DNA of 64,000 bases from Devosia riboflavina (GTDB taxonomy: Bacteria > Pseudomonadota > Alphaproteobacteria > Rhizobiales > Devosiaceae): positions 1-64,000 of the forward strand of contig NZ_JQGC01000009.1 of NCBI RefSeq assembly GCF_000743575.1. The letters are read 5' to 3'. Made by a program: the position numbers and the translations under genes. This document shows, one piece after another, positions 25,574 to 33,951 of the stretch; position 1 is the stretch's first letter; each line of letters opens with the position of its first letter. Below the pieces are notes generated by a model that was not told where the DNA came from, did not search any database, and saw only the letters and a list, made by a program, of their open reading frames with translations.

Positions 25574-27193
25574 ATGGCGCTTTCCTCTGCCGACAGTGCA
25601 GCCAGTCTCCGGCTGGCGATCGACTATCTGCCGCAAGGCATTGCCGTGTTCGATGCCGGGCTGCGGCTCGTCGTGTCGAACCGGCGCTATAATCTGCTGC
25701 TCGCTTTGCCCGAGGACCTGATCCGCGAGGGCACGGCGCTTTTCGACATTGCACTGTTCCTCGCCGAGCGCGGCGATCTCGGCGCGGGCGATGCGGCGCG
25801 GCTCGCCATCGAGCGCATCAACCTGCTTACCGAAGCGCCGATAACGGTGACCCAGCGCCTCGGCAATGCCGGGCAGACGCTAGAATTTCATTCGAGCCGG
25901 CTCTCGGATGGCGGACTCGTCATCACCTTTTCCGACGTGACCGCGCGGGTGAAGGCGGAGCGCGAACTGGAGCGGGTCAATTTTTCGCTCGAAGGTCGCG
26001 TCGAAGAGCGCACGGCGGACCTGACGCGCGTCAATGCCGAGCTGGAGATAGCGCGCGCCAAGGCCGATGCGGCCAATCACGACAAGACGCGCTTTCTCGC
26101 CGCCGCCAGCCACGATCTGCTGCAGCCGCTCAATGCGGCGCGGCTCTATACGTCCACATTGATCGAGCGGGCCAAATCGACCGCCTTTGCCGAACTGGCG
26201 ACCTCCATCGAAGCCTCCTTGACGGCGGTAGAAGAGATCATGTCGGCACTGCTCGATATTTCGCGCATCGATAGCGGAGCGCTCAAGCCCGCGCCGGCGC
26301 CGGTAGCGGCGCAGGACCTGTTGCGCAAGGCAGAGGTGGAATTTGCTCCCCTCGCCCGCGAGCACGATGTGACGCTGCGCATCGTCAAGACGGCAGCGAC
26401 GGTGATGGCGGATCGCTCGCTCGTAGGGCGCATCGTGCAGAACCTTGTTTCCAACGCGATCAAATATACCCCGGCGGGCGGCAAGGTGCTGGTGGGGCTG
26501 CGGCGGCGCGGCAATCGCTTGCGGCTCGATGTGATCGATACCGGAATAGGCTTCAATCGGGATCAGCACCGGCTGGTCTTCGCCGAATTTTCCCGGCTCG
26601 ACCGGGCGGCGCGCATGGCGCAGGGGCTCGGGCTCGGGCTCTCCATCGTGCAGCGCCTCATCGCGGCTATGGACCTGACGCTGGAACTCGACAGCAAGGA
26701 AGGGCGCGGCTCGCGCTTTTCGCTCTACCTCCCCGTGGTGCGCAATGCGCGGCCGGCGCAGGGCGAAGCCTGGCCGATGGTGGAGAGCAATGTCGGCACA
26801 CTCAATTTGAAGGTGCTGTGCGTCGACAATGAGAAGGCCATTCTCGAGGCCATGCAGGGCCTGCTTGAGCATTGGGGCTGCGATGTGCGCGTGGCGCTTT
26901 CGCTCAAGCAGATCGACAGGGAGCGCCTGCTGGAGGGTTGGTATCCCGATCTCGTGCTGATGGACTATCACCTCGACCAGACTTCGGGCCTCGATGCCAT
27001 CGAATGGCTGCGGCACAATCTCGGCGGGCATCTGCCGGCGGCGCTGGTCACGGCCGATCGCAGCCCGGCGGTGCGGGCGCTGGCCGAGGATCGCGGCATC
27101 TTGGTGGTGACAAAGCCGGTCAAGCCCGCGGCCTTGCGGGCAACGATCAGCGGACTTGCCAATCAATCGGGGCGAGGGACGCGGGCTGGGTAG
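25574..27193 (+). CDS. PAS-domain hybrid sensor histidine kinase/response regulator
   Basis: This is about 539 residues. A PAS_7-like N-terminal domain (about 10-125, YLPQGIAVFDAGLRLVVSNR) is followed by a coiled coil (about 130-175). HisKA has AAASHDLLQPLNAARLY with the phospho-acceptor His, HATPase has NLVSNAIKYTP, DTGIGF and GLGLGLSIVQRL, and a C-terminal receiver has the acceptor Asp in LVLMDYHLDQTSG and the Lys in VTKPVKP. There is no transmembrane segment, so it is cytoplasmic. The architecture resembles NahK/ErcS'-type kinases. The start is uncertain: ATG at 25574 is just before the PAS domain, ATG at 25496 is the alternative, and neither has a clear ribosome-binding site. Confidence 0.88.
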   Translation: MALSSADSAASLRLAIDYLPQGIAVFDAGLRLVVSNRRYNLLLALPEDLIREGTALFDIALFLAERGDLGAGDAARLAIERINLLTEAPITVTQRLGNAGQTLEFHSSRLSDGGLVITFSDVTARVKAERELERVNFSLEGRVEERTADLTRVNAELEIARAKADAANHDKTRFLAAASHDLLQPLNAARLYTSTLIERAKSTAFAELATSIEASLTAVEEIMSALLDISRIDSGALKPAPAPVAAQDLLRKAEVEFAPLAREHDVTLRIVKTAATVMADRSLVGRIVQNLVSNAIKYTPAGGKVLVGLRRRGNRLRLDVIDTGIGFNRDQHRLVFAEFSRLDRAARMAQGLGLGLSIVQRLIAAMDLTLELDSKEGRGSRFSLYLPVVRNARPAQGEAWPMVESNVGTLNLKVLCVDNEKAILEAMQGLLEHWGCDVRVALSLKQIDRERLLEGWYPDLVLMDYHLDQTSGLDAIEWLRHNLGGHLPAALVTADRSPAVRALAEDRGILVVTKPVKPAALRATISGLANQSGRGTRAG

Positions 27194-27250
27194 GAGGGGA
27201 AGGCTCTCACCCGCCGGCTTCCTCAGGGGACTGTTCACTAGAGAGCACCG

Positions 27251-27358
27251 CACCCCCACCCTTGATCCCTCCCCACAAGGGGGAGGGGGACGATAGAGCT
27301 GGGAGATCGAGGCAAGCGCCTCCCTCCCCCTTGTGGGGAGGGAATGAGGGTGGGGGTG
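27251..27358. repeat. Dispersed palindromic repeat, family R1
   Basis: This is a near-identical copy of 7024, 11831 and 59516, lying just after the hybrid kinase. Confidence 0.9.
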
Positions 27359-27446
27359 AGGGGGGCCACAAAGCTGCTAAAATGACCGCTGTTCGGCCCG
27401 CAGGGCCGTAAGTGTAGGGTCTTCCGAGATCCAAAAGCCCAAAACC

Positions 27447-27476
27447 AAAAAGGCCGGCACCCGGAAGGGGCCGACC
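27447..27476 (-). terminator. Rho-independent terminator, minus strand
   Basis: On the minus strand GGTCGGCCCC pairs with GGGTGCCGGCC (one bulge and one G-U pair) around TTCC, followed by TTTTTGG. It would end transcripts from the PRC-barrel gene about 95 bases downstream of its stop. A second hairpin without a T-run (CCCGGGCACC-type, 27538-27563) lies between. Confidence 0.6.
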
Positions 27477-27570
27477 CGATGCAGTATCATTTGTTTGAAA
27501 ATGGCTGCCTGAAAAGTCTCTGGTGCTGAAAGCCGGTCGGTGCCCGGGTTTTCCCGAGCACCGGAAAGGG

Positions 27571-27960
27571 TCAGATCCAGTAGGGCGTCACGCCATAATA
27601 GTCGTAGACGCGGCGACCGTTTTCTTCGGTAAAGTAGTCGTCTTCTTCGCGTTCATAGCGCGGGGCACCTTCGAGCTGGTCCTTGGTCACATCGACGCGG
27701 TAGCCGCCGAGGCTTTCGTCATAGTTCAGCTTCGACCAGGGCAGCGGATAGTGTTCGTGCCCCATGCCGAGGAAGCCGCCGAAGCTCAGCACCGCGTAGG
27801 AAACCTGGCCGGAGCGCTTTTCGACGAGAATGCGTTCGATCGAGCCGATATGCTCGCCCATGGGGTCGTAGACCTTGGTGCCTTCCACCTTGTCGGAAGC
27901 GATCAGATCGTGGGTTTCCTTGATGTCGGCGTCTGCCTTGCGAACGTCATCATAGGCCAT
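27571..27960 (-). CDS. PRC-barrel domain protein
   Basis: This is a 129-residue soluble protein with one PRC-barrel (about 15-95): HDLIASDKVEGTKVYDPMGEHIGSIERILVEKRSGQVSYAVLSFGGFLGMG. The tail is acidic and tyrosine-rich (EREEDDYFTEENGRRVYDYYG). PRC-barrel proteins of this size are common in Hyphomicrobiales and often stress related; no catalytic residues are expected. AGGAGG lies 7 bases before the ATG at 27960. Confidence 0.85.
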   Translation of the reverse strand: MAYDDVRKADADIKETHDLIASDKVEGTKVYDPMGEHIGSIERILVEKRSGQVSYAVLSFGGFLGMGHEHYPLPWSKLNYDESLGGYRVDVTKDQLEGAPRYEREEDDYFTEENGRRVYDYYGVTPYWI

Positions 27961-28037
27961 TTCGGTCCTCCTGGGTTTGTCCATGGCCGAGCAACGCCGC
28001 GTGGCGCGAAGCGGTTGCCCGGCTTGAGCAAATGTGA

Positions 28038-29648
28038 TCAGGCAACCAATCGCGGCCGGGCGCTGGGACGCGGCCCGCGTTCGGCGATGAAGCGGGCAAA
28101 GGCCTCGCGGTCGAGGGGGCGGGAAATATAGTAGCCCTGGGCGAAGTGAACCTTGCCCGAGGCCTTGAGTTCGCCGAGGCGCGCGGCGGTCTCGACGCCC
28201 TCGACGACGATCTTGCGGCCCGAATCCTGCACCATGTCGATGGCGTGATCGAGCATGCGGGCCATGACCGATTCATCGGGGGCCATGGCAAAGCTGCGGT
28301 CGAGCTTGACCCCATCGACCGAGAGGCCCGCTAGCGTGTGCATGGACGAATAACCGGCGCCGAAATCGTCGATATAGATGTGCACGCCCGCATCGCGCAG
28401 GCGCTCGATCTCACCCTGGGCCGTCTCGAGGTCGAGGGCGCCGGTCTCGACGATTTCAATTGTCAGATCGAAGCGCGAAGCGGAGCCGAGAAAGGGCGCA
28501 AAGATGTCGAGCAGCACGGAGGCATCGAGATCTCTTGGAAAAATATTGAAATTGACCTGCATGCGCTTGCCCAGGGGCACGAGCGGCAGCAATTCGGCAT
28601 GGGCGCGCTCGACGATGAGGCGCGTGAAGGGCTGAGTCAGGCCATGCTCTTCGACAATGGGAATGAAGCGATCGGGATAGATCAGGGTGCCATCGACATC
28701 GTGCCAGCGCGCCAGGACTTCGCAGCCGGTGACGAGGTCCTTTTCGAGATCGAGCAGGGGCTGGTAGGCGCAGGTGACCCCGCGCGACTGGAAGCGGCGG
28801 AGGAAGCGGGATTCGAAGGACCAGTGGCGCGCCAGCAGCGCATAGAACTTGCTCGATAGCCAGGCCGAGACGATGCCGCAGACGATGAGGCTGAGGGCGG
28901 CGACGGCCCCGCCGAGGCCCAGCAACTGCCCGATCGTGGTGCGGGCGGCGATGCAGTGAAGCCCCGCCGGATCGCATTGAATGGTGGTGAGCGCGCCTTC
29001 TCGCAGGCCCATGGGGCCATCGGGCTCGGTTATGCTGGCGGCATAGAGTCCGGGCTCGCCCGAGGCATGCCACCAGCGCCCGTCATGGGCCCGGATCACC
29101 ACTTCGAATTGCAGCCATTTCGATGCGGTGGCTTCCACCGGCGTCGTCGGGACGACCATGCCGTGATTGCCGCGCACGGCAAAGGCCCCCTTGAGCCCGC
29201 CGAGGCCGAGGTCTTCAAGATTGCGATTGAGCCAGAGGGTGACGGTAAAGCCGTTGGCGGGGAGAATATCGGGCTCGCCAAGATCGATCGGCTTGGGCAG
29301 AAGGCCGTTATTGGCGGTGCAGATGATCTTGCCGCTTTCGAAGAAGAACAGCTCGTTCATGCCATCGGGCAGAAAGGCGACGCGACGCTGCTGGGCCGCA
29401 TAATCGGCCGAGCAGGGATCGGCGGTAAGCTGCTGGTCCATGATGTCGAGGGTCGAGATCACATTGGTGCGCACGCGCGTATAGGTCTGCATGACCCGCG
29501 CGACTTCGGCATCCATGCTGACATGCAACTCGCGCAGGATGAACCAGGCGCTGCCCGACAGGAGCGCGAGGAAGCAGACGATCCAAAGCACCGACTTGAC
29601 CTTGTTCTGGTGCCTTGCCGCTATGAGAAACGATATAACTGTATTCAT
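28038..29648 (-). CDS. CSS-EAL cyclic-di-GMP phosphodiesterase
   Basis: This is a 536-residue membrane protein. TM1 (about 18-38) and TM2 (about 243-265) enclose a periplasmic CSS-type domain containing Cys79 (DPCSADY), Cys110, Cys225 and Cys232. The C-terminal EAL domain begins near residue 285, with GCEVLARW (EVL in place of EAL, as in many CSS-EAL proteins), NFNIFPRDL, IYIDDFGAGYSS and the catalytic-region Lys in GVKLDRSF, so hydrolysis of c-di-GMP is expected. CSS domains in E. coli sense periplasmic redox through Cys pairs; that is an analogy here. It is likely monocistronic. Confidence 0.85.
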   Translation of the reverse strand: MNTVISFLIAARHQNKVKSVLWIVCFLALLSGSAWFILRELHVSMDAEVARVMQTYTRVRTNVISTLDIMDQQLTADPCSADYAAQQRRVAFLPDGMNELFFFESGKIICTANNGLLPKPIDLGEPDILPANGFTVTLWLNRNLEDLGLGGLKGAFAVRGNHGMVVPTTPVEATASKWLQFEVVIRAHDGRWWHASGEPGLYAASITEPDGPMGLREGALTTIQCDPAGLHCIAARTTIGQLLGLGGAVAALSLIVCGIVSAWLSSKFYALLARHWSFESRFLRRFQSRGVTCAYQPLLDLEKDLVTGCEVLARWHDVDGTLIYPDRFIPIVEEHGLTQPFTRLIVERAHAELLPLVPLGKRMQVNFNIFPRDLDASVLLDIFAPFLGSASRFDLTIEIVETGALDLETAQGEIERLRDAGVHIYIDDFGAGYSSMHTLAGLSVDGVKLDRSFAMAPDESVMARMLDHAIDMVQDSGRKIVVEGVETAARLGELKASGKVHFAQGYYISRPLDREAFARFIAERGPRPSARPRLVA

Positions 29649-29796
29649 CAGCGCCCCCCGCCGAGCGGAATGATGCGCAAGGACCTCTCAAGGCCGCGTT
29701 AATCCCCAGCCTTGCCAATTCGTCTCAAATGGAACTGTCGCCTTCGACAGGCATTTTTCCTTGAGGGTCTTAAGCGCATGAGACGAGGAGGGAAAA

Positions 29797-30054
29797 ATGG
29801 TTTTCGGCAATCTTGAAGAAGAGATCATGAACCGGGACAACCTGACCCCGATGCAGATTGCCCAGCACAGCCTTTTCACCGCGCGCGAAAAACTCGACCT
29901 CCTGCAACAATTGCGGGCCGATGCTGCCGGCGCCGCGGCCGAGGGCCGTGAATTCGGCTTCACCGCGGGCGAGATCGACGAGGCCATCGCCCATGTGCAT
30001 AGAGGTGTGCAGGATGGGGTGGGGACGGAAACGGCATTCAAGGGAGATTACTGA
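29797..30054 (+). CDS. Small protein of unknown function
   Basis: This is an 85-residue soluble, helix-rich protein with AGGAGGG just before the ATG at 29797. Contents include NRDNLTPMQIAQHSLFTAREKLDLLQQLRADA and a C-terminal IDEAIAHVHRGVQ segment. I do not recognise a family. It is translationally coupled (TGATG) to the next gene, suggesting that they act together. Confidence 0.65.
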   Translation: MVFGNLEEEIMNRDNLTPMQIAQHSLFTAREKLDLLQQLRADAAGAAAEGREFGFTAGEIDEAIAHVHRGVQDGVGTETAFKGDY

Positions 30055-30347
30055 TGGCCAATGACAAGGACGGGCCGGCGCCCAGCGTCGCCAAGGTGGA
30101 TTTTCTCATCGACGAGAAGGGTTCCAGGATCGACGTGCCCGACGGCTCGGACCTGCGCCCGACCGGCGACATCGAAACTGCCATGGGCGGCACGAGCCCG
30201 GCGCAGTGGTGGCTCTATGGCGTGGTGGCGATCGTGGTCGTCGCCGCGATCGTCTTGGCGATGCAGATATTTTCGGGTGCACCGGGCACTGCGGTGCAGC
30301 CGGGATCGCCAACTGCGGCACCGGTGACCGAAACCACCACGCAATAA
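30054..30347 (+). CDS. Small single-pass membrane protein of unknown function
   Basis: This is a 97-residue protein. The N-terminal half is charged (KVDFLIDEKGSRIDVPDGSD), one hydrophobic segment spans about 51-73 (WWLYGVVAIVVVAAIVLAMQI), and the tail is Pro/Thr rich, likely periplasmic. It starts inside the stop of the preceding gene and ends at a bidirectional terminator, so the two genes form a minimal operon. No family is recognised. Confidence 0.65.
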   Translation: MANDKDGPAPSVAKVDFLIDEKGSRIDVPDGSDLRPTGDIETAMGGTSPAQWWLYGVVAIVVVAAIVLAMQIFSGAPGTAVQPGSPTAAPVTETTTQ

Positions 30348-30373
30348 AAAACGGCCCCGAAGGGCCGCTTTTC
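30345..30373. terminator. Bidirectional rho-independent terminator
   Basis: CGGCCC and GGGCCG pair around a CGAA loop, with A6 before and TTTTC after. It serves both the small-gene pair on the plus strand and the OmpA-like gene on the minus strand. Confidence 0.85.
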
Positions 30374-30391
30374 AGATCGTAAATGACCGGT

Positions 30392-31057
30392 TTAGCCGCG
30401 GATCGGCGAAATCTGGATTTCGACGCGACGGTTCTGGGCGCGGCCGGCTTCGGTGGCGTTGGACGCGATCGGGCTCGACGCGCCCTTGCCTTCGATGAAG
30501 AAGCGGCGCTGGTCGATGCCCTGATTGGCAAGGATAGTGGCGACGGAAACGGCGCGGCGCTGGCTGAGTTCGAGATTGTGCGCAGCGCTGCCGGTAGAGT
30601 CGGTGTGGCCATACACATCGACAATGGTCTTGTCGAACTTGCGCAGGACGAGGCCAACGGAAACCAGCGTCTGGTTGAACTGCGGCTGCACGGTAGCCTG
30701 GTCGGTGGCGAAGGTGATGTTGGAGGGCATGTTGAGGATGACCTGGTCGCCGACGCGGGTCACGGAAACGCCGGTGCCCTGGAGCTGGGCGCGGAGTTCG
30801 GCTTCCTGCTGGTCCATATAGGAACCGATGGCAGCGCCGCTGAGGCCGCCGACACCAGCGCCGATCAGCGCGCCGACGCGCGGGTCGCCGCCCACGGCAG
30901 CGCCCACGATGGCACCGGCAATGGCGCCGCCGCCAGCGCCGAGCAGCGTGCCGCCGGCGGTGTTGGAAAGCTGGGACTGGCCAGTATAGGGATTGGTGGT
31001 GGTGCAGGCAGAAAGTGCCAGAGTGGCGGCAAGCGCGACGAGAACCTTGGTCTTCAT
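30392..31057 (-). CDS. OmpA-family outer-membrane lipoprotein (YiaD-like)
   Basis: This is a 221-residue protein with a signal peptide and lipobox (ALSAC, Cys18), then a glycine-zipper region (about 36-80: GGTLLGAGGGAIAGAIVGAAV and similar). The C-terminal OmpA domain (about 105-221) has ITFATDQATVQPQF, VYGHTDSTGSAAHNLELSQ and NRRVEIQISP, the peptidoglycan-binding Asp/Arg motif. It likely tethers the outer membrane to peptidoglycan. A terminator lies just downstream. Confidence 0.9.
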   Translation of the reverse strand: MKTKVLVALAATLALSACTTTNPYTGQSQLSNTAGGTLLGAGGGAIAGAIVGAAVGGDPRVGALIGAGVGGLSGAAIGSYMDQQEAELRAQLQGTGVSVTRVGDQVILNMPSNITFATDQATVQPQFNQTLVSVGLVLRKFDKTIVDVYGHTDSTGSAAHNLELSQRRAVSVATILANQGIDQRRFFIEGKGASSPIASNATEAGRAQNRRVEIQISPIRG

Positions 31058-31181
31058 GTTTTCCCCCGAAGGAATCTGAACAGTGGCCTTTGATTGACCT
31101 TCATTACGGCAGGAGCGTGATGAGGGAAAGATGCTGAACGATGGATGAATAAGACCGGACGTATTGACGGCTTCAGTTCGC

Positions 31182-32252
31182 CTACTTGCCCAGCACCTGC
31201 CTGATGACGGCGCGCGTCTTGCCCGGATCGGTCAGAAGCGGCGTCAGGTCGCTGACCTGATCGATGGCGCCCACGACCGGCAGCGCCGAGAGTGCGGGAT
31301 CGGCGATGGCTGATATGGCGCTGGCCACGGCGTCATCGGTATTGATGGTCAAAAAGGGCCGGTCGAAATAGGGCCCGACAACCGACTCGAAGGGCGCGAT
31401 ATTTTTCGATGTTTGCCACTGTGCCAGTGCCAGATAGGCGGATGCCAGGGCCTCGCCCCGCGCCTGCCAGGCCTCGGCGCGGAGGGCAGTGTCGAGATGC
31501 GGGATAAGCGTCTTGGCGATGGGCAGGCGCGAAAAGCCGGTGCCGAACCATTTGGGATAGGGCGCATAGCGCCGCTCCAGCAGGAAACCCATGGCCATGA
31601 CATCGCGGCACAAGCGGGCGGCGATGACGCGGGAGCCGAGATCGTCGCCGGCCTGCCCGGCGCGGCCGACAAAGGCCTGCTCCTCGGCAATGCGGCGCCA
31701 CTGGCAGGCGATCTTGTAGAGCCAGACATCGCGCGGGAAATAGGCGAGCGTTTTTCGCAGGGCTTCGAGCCGGCCGCCATCGTCGCGAAAAACGGCGCCG
31801 GCCGTGAAGGCGAGGAGGCTTTGTTCGGGCAGGCCCAGCCAGTCGAGTGGCATCAGATTTTCGAGCGAGCGGAGGCCGGTATGGGCCTGCAAGCGGCCTT
31901 CGAAAGTGTGAAATTCCAGCCCATGCTCCATGGCGCCGACGGCATCGGGGCCATTGGCGGCCGGATGCGGGCGACTGCGCCAGCCTGCGGGTTCGCCGAG
32001 GAAGGTTTTGGGCACTACCGCGGCGAAATCGGCCAGCAGGCGGGCGGCGTGAGCCGCGAAATCGCGCGCGTCGAGATAGATATGGACCCGCGGCCCCCAA
32101 TTGTGGTCCCGGGAGGTCTCGTCGTCAAAACCCAGCAATTCCGAGCCGTAGCCGATCAGCGCGGCGGAATGCGGCAGGTCGGGCGCGGCGCGGGAAAGCC
32201 AGGGCGCGACGATATCGCCGTAAAAGCGGCGCGAGAGTTCGATGCCCTGCAT
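31182..32252 (-). CDS. DUF4037-domain protein
   Basis: This is a 356-residue cytoplasmic protein. The N-terminal half has GYGSELLGFDDETSRDHNWGP, a nucleotidyltransferase-like GS-x-x-G-x-D pattern with a following DH, as in DUF4037 proteins, and the C-terminal part is helical. The family's reaction is not known to me. The ATG at 32252 is preceded by GAGGG, 6 bases away. Its start lies 8 bases after the stop of the upstream 441-residue gene, so the two are one operon. Confidence 0.75.
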   Translation of the reverse strand: MQGIELSRRFYGDIVAPWLSRAAPDLPHSAALIGYGSELLGFDDETSRDHNWGPRVHIYLDARDFAAHAARLLADFAAVVPKTFLGEPAGWRSRPHPAANGPDAVGAMEHGLEFHTFEGRLQAHTGLRSLENLMPLDWLGLPEQSLLAFTAGAVFRDDGGRLEALRKTLAYFPRDVWLYKIACQWRRIAEEQAFVGRAGQAGDDLGSRVIAARLCRDVMAMGFLLERRYAPYPKWFGTGFSRLPIAKTLIPHLDTALRAEAWQARGEALASAYLALAQWQTSKNIAPFESVVGPYFDRPFLTINTDDAVASAISAIADPALSALPVVGAIDQVSDLTPLLTDPGKTRAVIRQVLGK

Positions 32253-32260
32253 ATTTGCCC

Positions 32261-33586
32261 TCAGCGCAGGCGCTCGACCGACGGCGCCATCTTGTGCGGC
32301 GCGACATCGCGGGCCTCCACTTCGTCGAGCAGGCGCAGGATTTTTTCGACATTGGCAATGTGGCGCTGCTCCATGGAGAAATTCAGCGTCACGTAATCGC
32401 GGCCGGGGCAGAAGGTGCAGATATTCACCGCCGCGTGCCAGGCGCCGCAATAGAGCGGCTCGACCATGCCATGGGTCATGGGCCCATAGGTGCGGTGCGG
32501 GGGAACGAGGGTGAGCACGATGTGCATGCCGCCGTTGAAGCGCCAGAAGCGCTTGTTGGGGAGGCCCGGGAAGACGCGATTGAGCGCGCGCATAGCCCGG
32601 AACATGGACATGATCACCACCTGGAAGGAAGTGATGTCCTTCTGCTCGATGCCGGCCACGGTGTCGTCGACGGCGCGGACATAGGCGACGAAATCGTCCA
32701 TCACCTTGAACTTGGCTTCGAGCGCACGGACGCGGAAGAAGTCGTCGTCGGTATTGTTCCGCTTGGTGTCGAGCATGGTATAGGCCGCGCCGATCACCTT
32801 CTTGCTCATCAGCTTTTCCGCGCCCTCGCCATTGAGGGCATGGGTGACGAGCGCGAACATCAGCGAGCGCTGGCGCACGCCGAGCTTGTTGGCAAGCTGG
32901 CGCAGGCGATGCCGCTCGATGGCAAGGGTCTTGAAACCCCAGGACTGCTCGGGGGGCGCGAAAACATTGGCGAGCACGAGATAGATGAAGGCCGTCATGC
33001 CGCCGCGGAAAGCGCTCTTGACCCGATCAAAGAGCGGCAGCTTGTTGCCCTTGTCCGACTGCACGCCGTGGCCGGCCGAGGCGGAACGCGTGAGAAGCGC
33101 CGAATCCGAGCCTTCGAGAAGCGCATGGCTCGAGCGCACCTGCAGCACCGAAGCGCGGCCCTCGGCATCCGGCCCGCCCCGGCGCACCGCCACCATCAGG
33201 CGAAAGAGCGGCAGATCCCTGCGCTCAAAAATGTCGTCGGATTTGCTCAGCCACTTGTCGGGATAGCCGTCGAATTCGTCGACCACTTCGACCGAGGTGA
33301 TGGCATCGAGCAGGTGTTTTGGAAAGGGCTGTCCGGGCTGGGCGCCGACAAAGCCATGGGTGAGTTGCGGAGCCAGGGCCACCATTTCGGCGACCACATT
33401 GCCCAGGCTTTCCTTGTCGTAGCTCTCGGTCGAAAAGGCGGTGAAAAAGACCGTGTCGTGGCCCTGATAGAGGAACCACTGGAAATCGGTGAACAGAGCC
33501 TGCGGATCGCGCTTTACGGCGGCGCTCGCCAGGGCCATCGCATCGGCGTGCTGGCCCGCGAAAGAAGACGAAGAAAAACTCTTCAC
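32261..33586 (-). CDS. Unknown protein, possible condensation-fold acyltransferase relative
   Basis: This is a 441-residue protein with GTG start and GAGGGGGG 6 bases upstream. I do not recognise a named family. Features seen: VLQVRSSHALLEGSDSALL at about 148-166, which looks like a degenerate HHxxxDG motif of wax-ester-synthase/condensation-type acyltransferases, and a C-terminal part ending GGMHIVLTLVPPHRTYGP and NICTFCPGRDYVTLNFSMEQRH that resembles the C-terminal layout of that superfamily. The first catalytic His and the Asp are changed, so activity is doubtful. It is cotranscribed with the DUF4037 gene. The call is inference from pattern only. Confidence 0.5.
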   Translation of the reverse strand: MKSFSSSSFAGQHADAMALASAAVKRDPQALFTDFQWFLYQGHDTVFFTAFSTESYDKESLGNVVAEMVALAPQLTHGFVGAQPGQPFPKHLLDAITSVEVVDEFDGYPDKWLSKSDDIFERRDLPLFRLMVAVRRGGPDAEGRASVLQVRSSHALLEGSDSALLTRSASAGHGVQSDKGNKLPLFDRVKSAFRGGMTAFIYLVLANVFAPPEQSWGFKTLAIERHRLRQLANKLGVRQRSLMFALVTHALNGEGAEKLMSKKVIGAAYTMLDTKRNNTDDDFFRVRALEAKFKVMDDFVAYVRAVDDTVAGIEQKDITSFQVVIMSMFRAMRALNRVFPGLPNKRFWRFNGGMHIVLTLVPPHRTYGPMTHGMVEPLYCGAWHAAVNICTFCPGRDYVTLNFSMEQRHIANVEKILRLLDEVEARDVAPHKMAPSVERLR

Positions 33587-33731
33587 TTGATACCCCCCTC
33601 GTACCGTATCCCCCCGGCAGAGGTTGATCTAAGCGCACTCTTTATTAACCGGCAATGACTTGGAACCGCGCCGGTTAATGCGCGGCGGCGCAAAACGCAC
33701 GATTTTGTCGATTTGTGACATTATTTTCAGG

Positions 33732-33795
33732 CCTCGGGCCTGCTCACCAGCGGCATCAAGCGGTGCGACGATCTGCAGTTGGCAGAGGCCCGAGG
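33732..33795. other. Inverted repeat in the divergent gap before hemA
   Basis: CCTCGGGCCT (33732-33741) and AGGCCCGAGG (33786-33795) are perfect 10-base inverted arms around a 44-base interior. It could form a hairpin in RNA or bind a protein. The gap 33587-33951 holds this, the FNR-like box and otherwise no gene I can support. Confidence 0.5.
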
Positions 33796-33851
33796 AAACT
33801 TTAGAATGGTTCTTGAAATCATCGCCGGAGAGTCTCCGGCTGCGCGTCGAA

Positions 33852-33865
33852 TTGACATATATCAA
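33852..33865. promoter_or_regulatory. FNR/FixK-type binding site upstream of hemA
   Basis: TTGACATATATCAA matches the FNR/FixK/Anr palindrome TTGAT-N4-ATCAA with one mismatch. It lies 87 bases before the hemA ATG. FnrL- or FixK-type control of ALA synthase is known in photosynthetic and rhizobial alphaproteobacteria. Binding here is inferred. Confidence 0.65.
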
Positions 33866-33951
33866 TGCGGTTGCCGCCCCAATATGTAGGGTGCCATGCA
33901 GCCGCATCGGCATCCCTGCCGGGCCCGCGGCAGGCGTAAAGGAACGGCCCC

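Noticed and set aside
31847..33658. 603-codon plus-strand frame across the DUF4037 operon
   Set aside because: The real genes on the minus strand have good starts and motifs; the plus frame has none.
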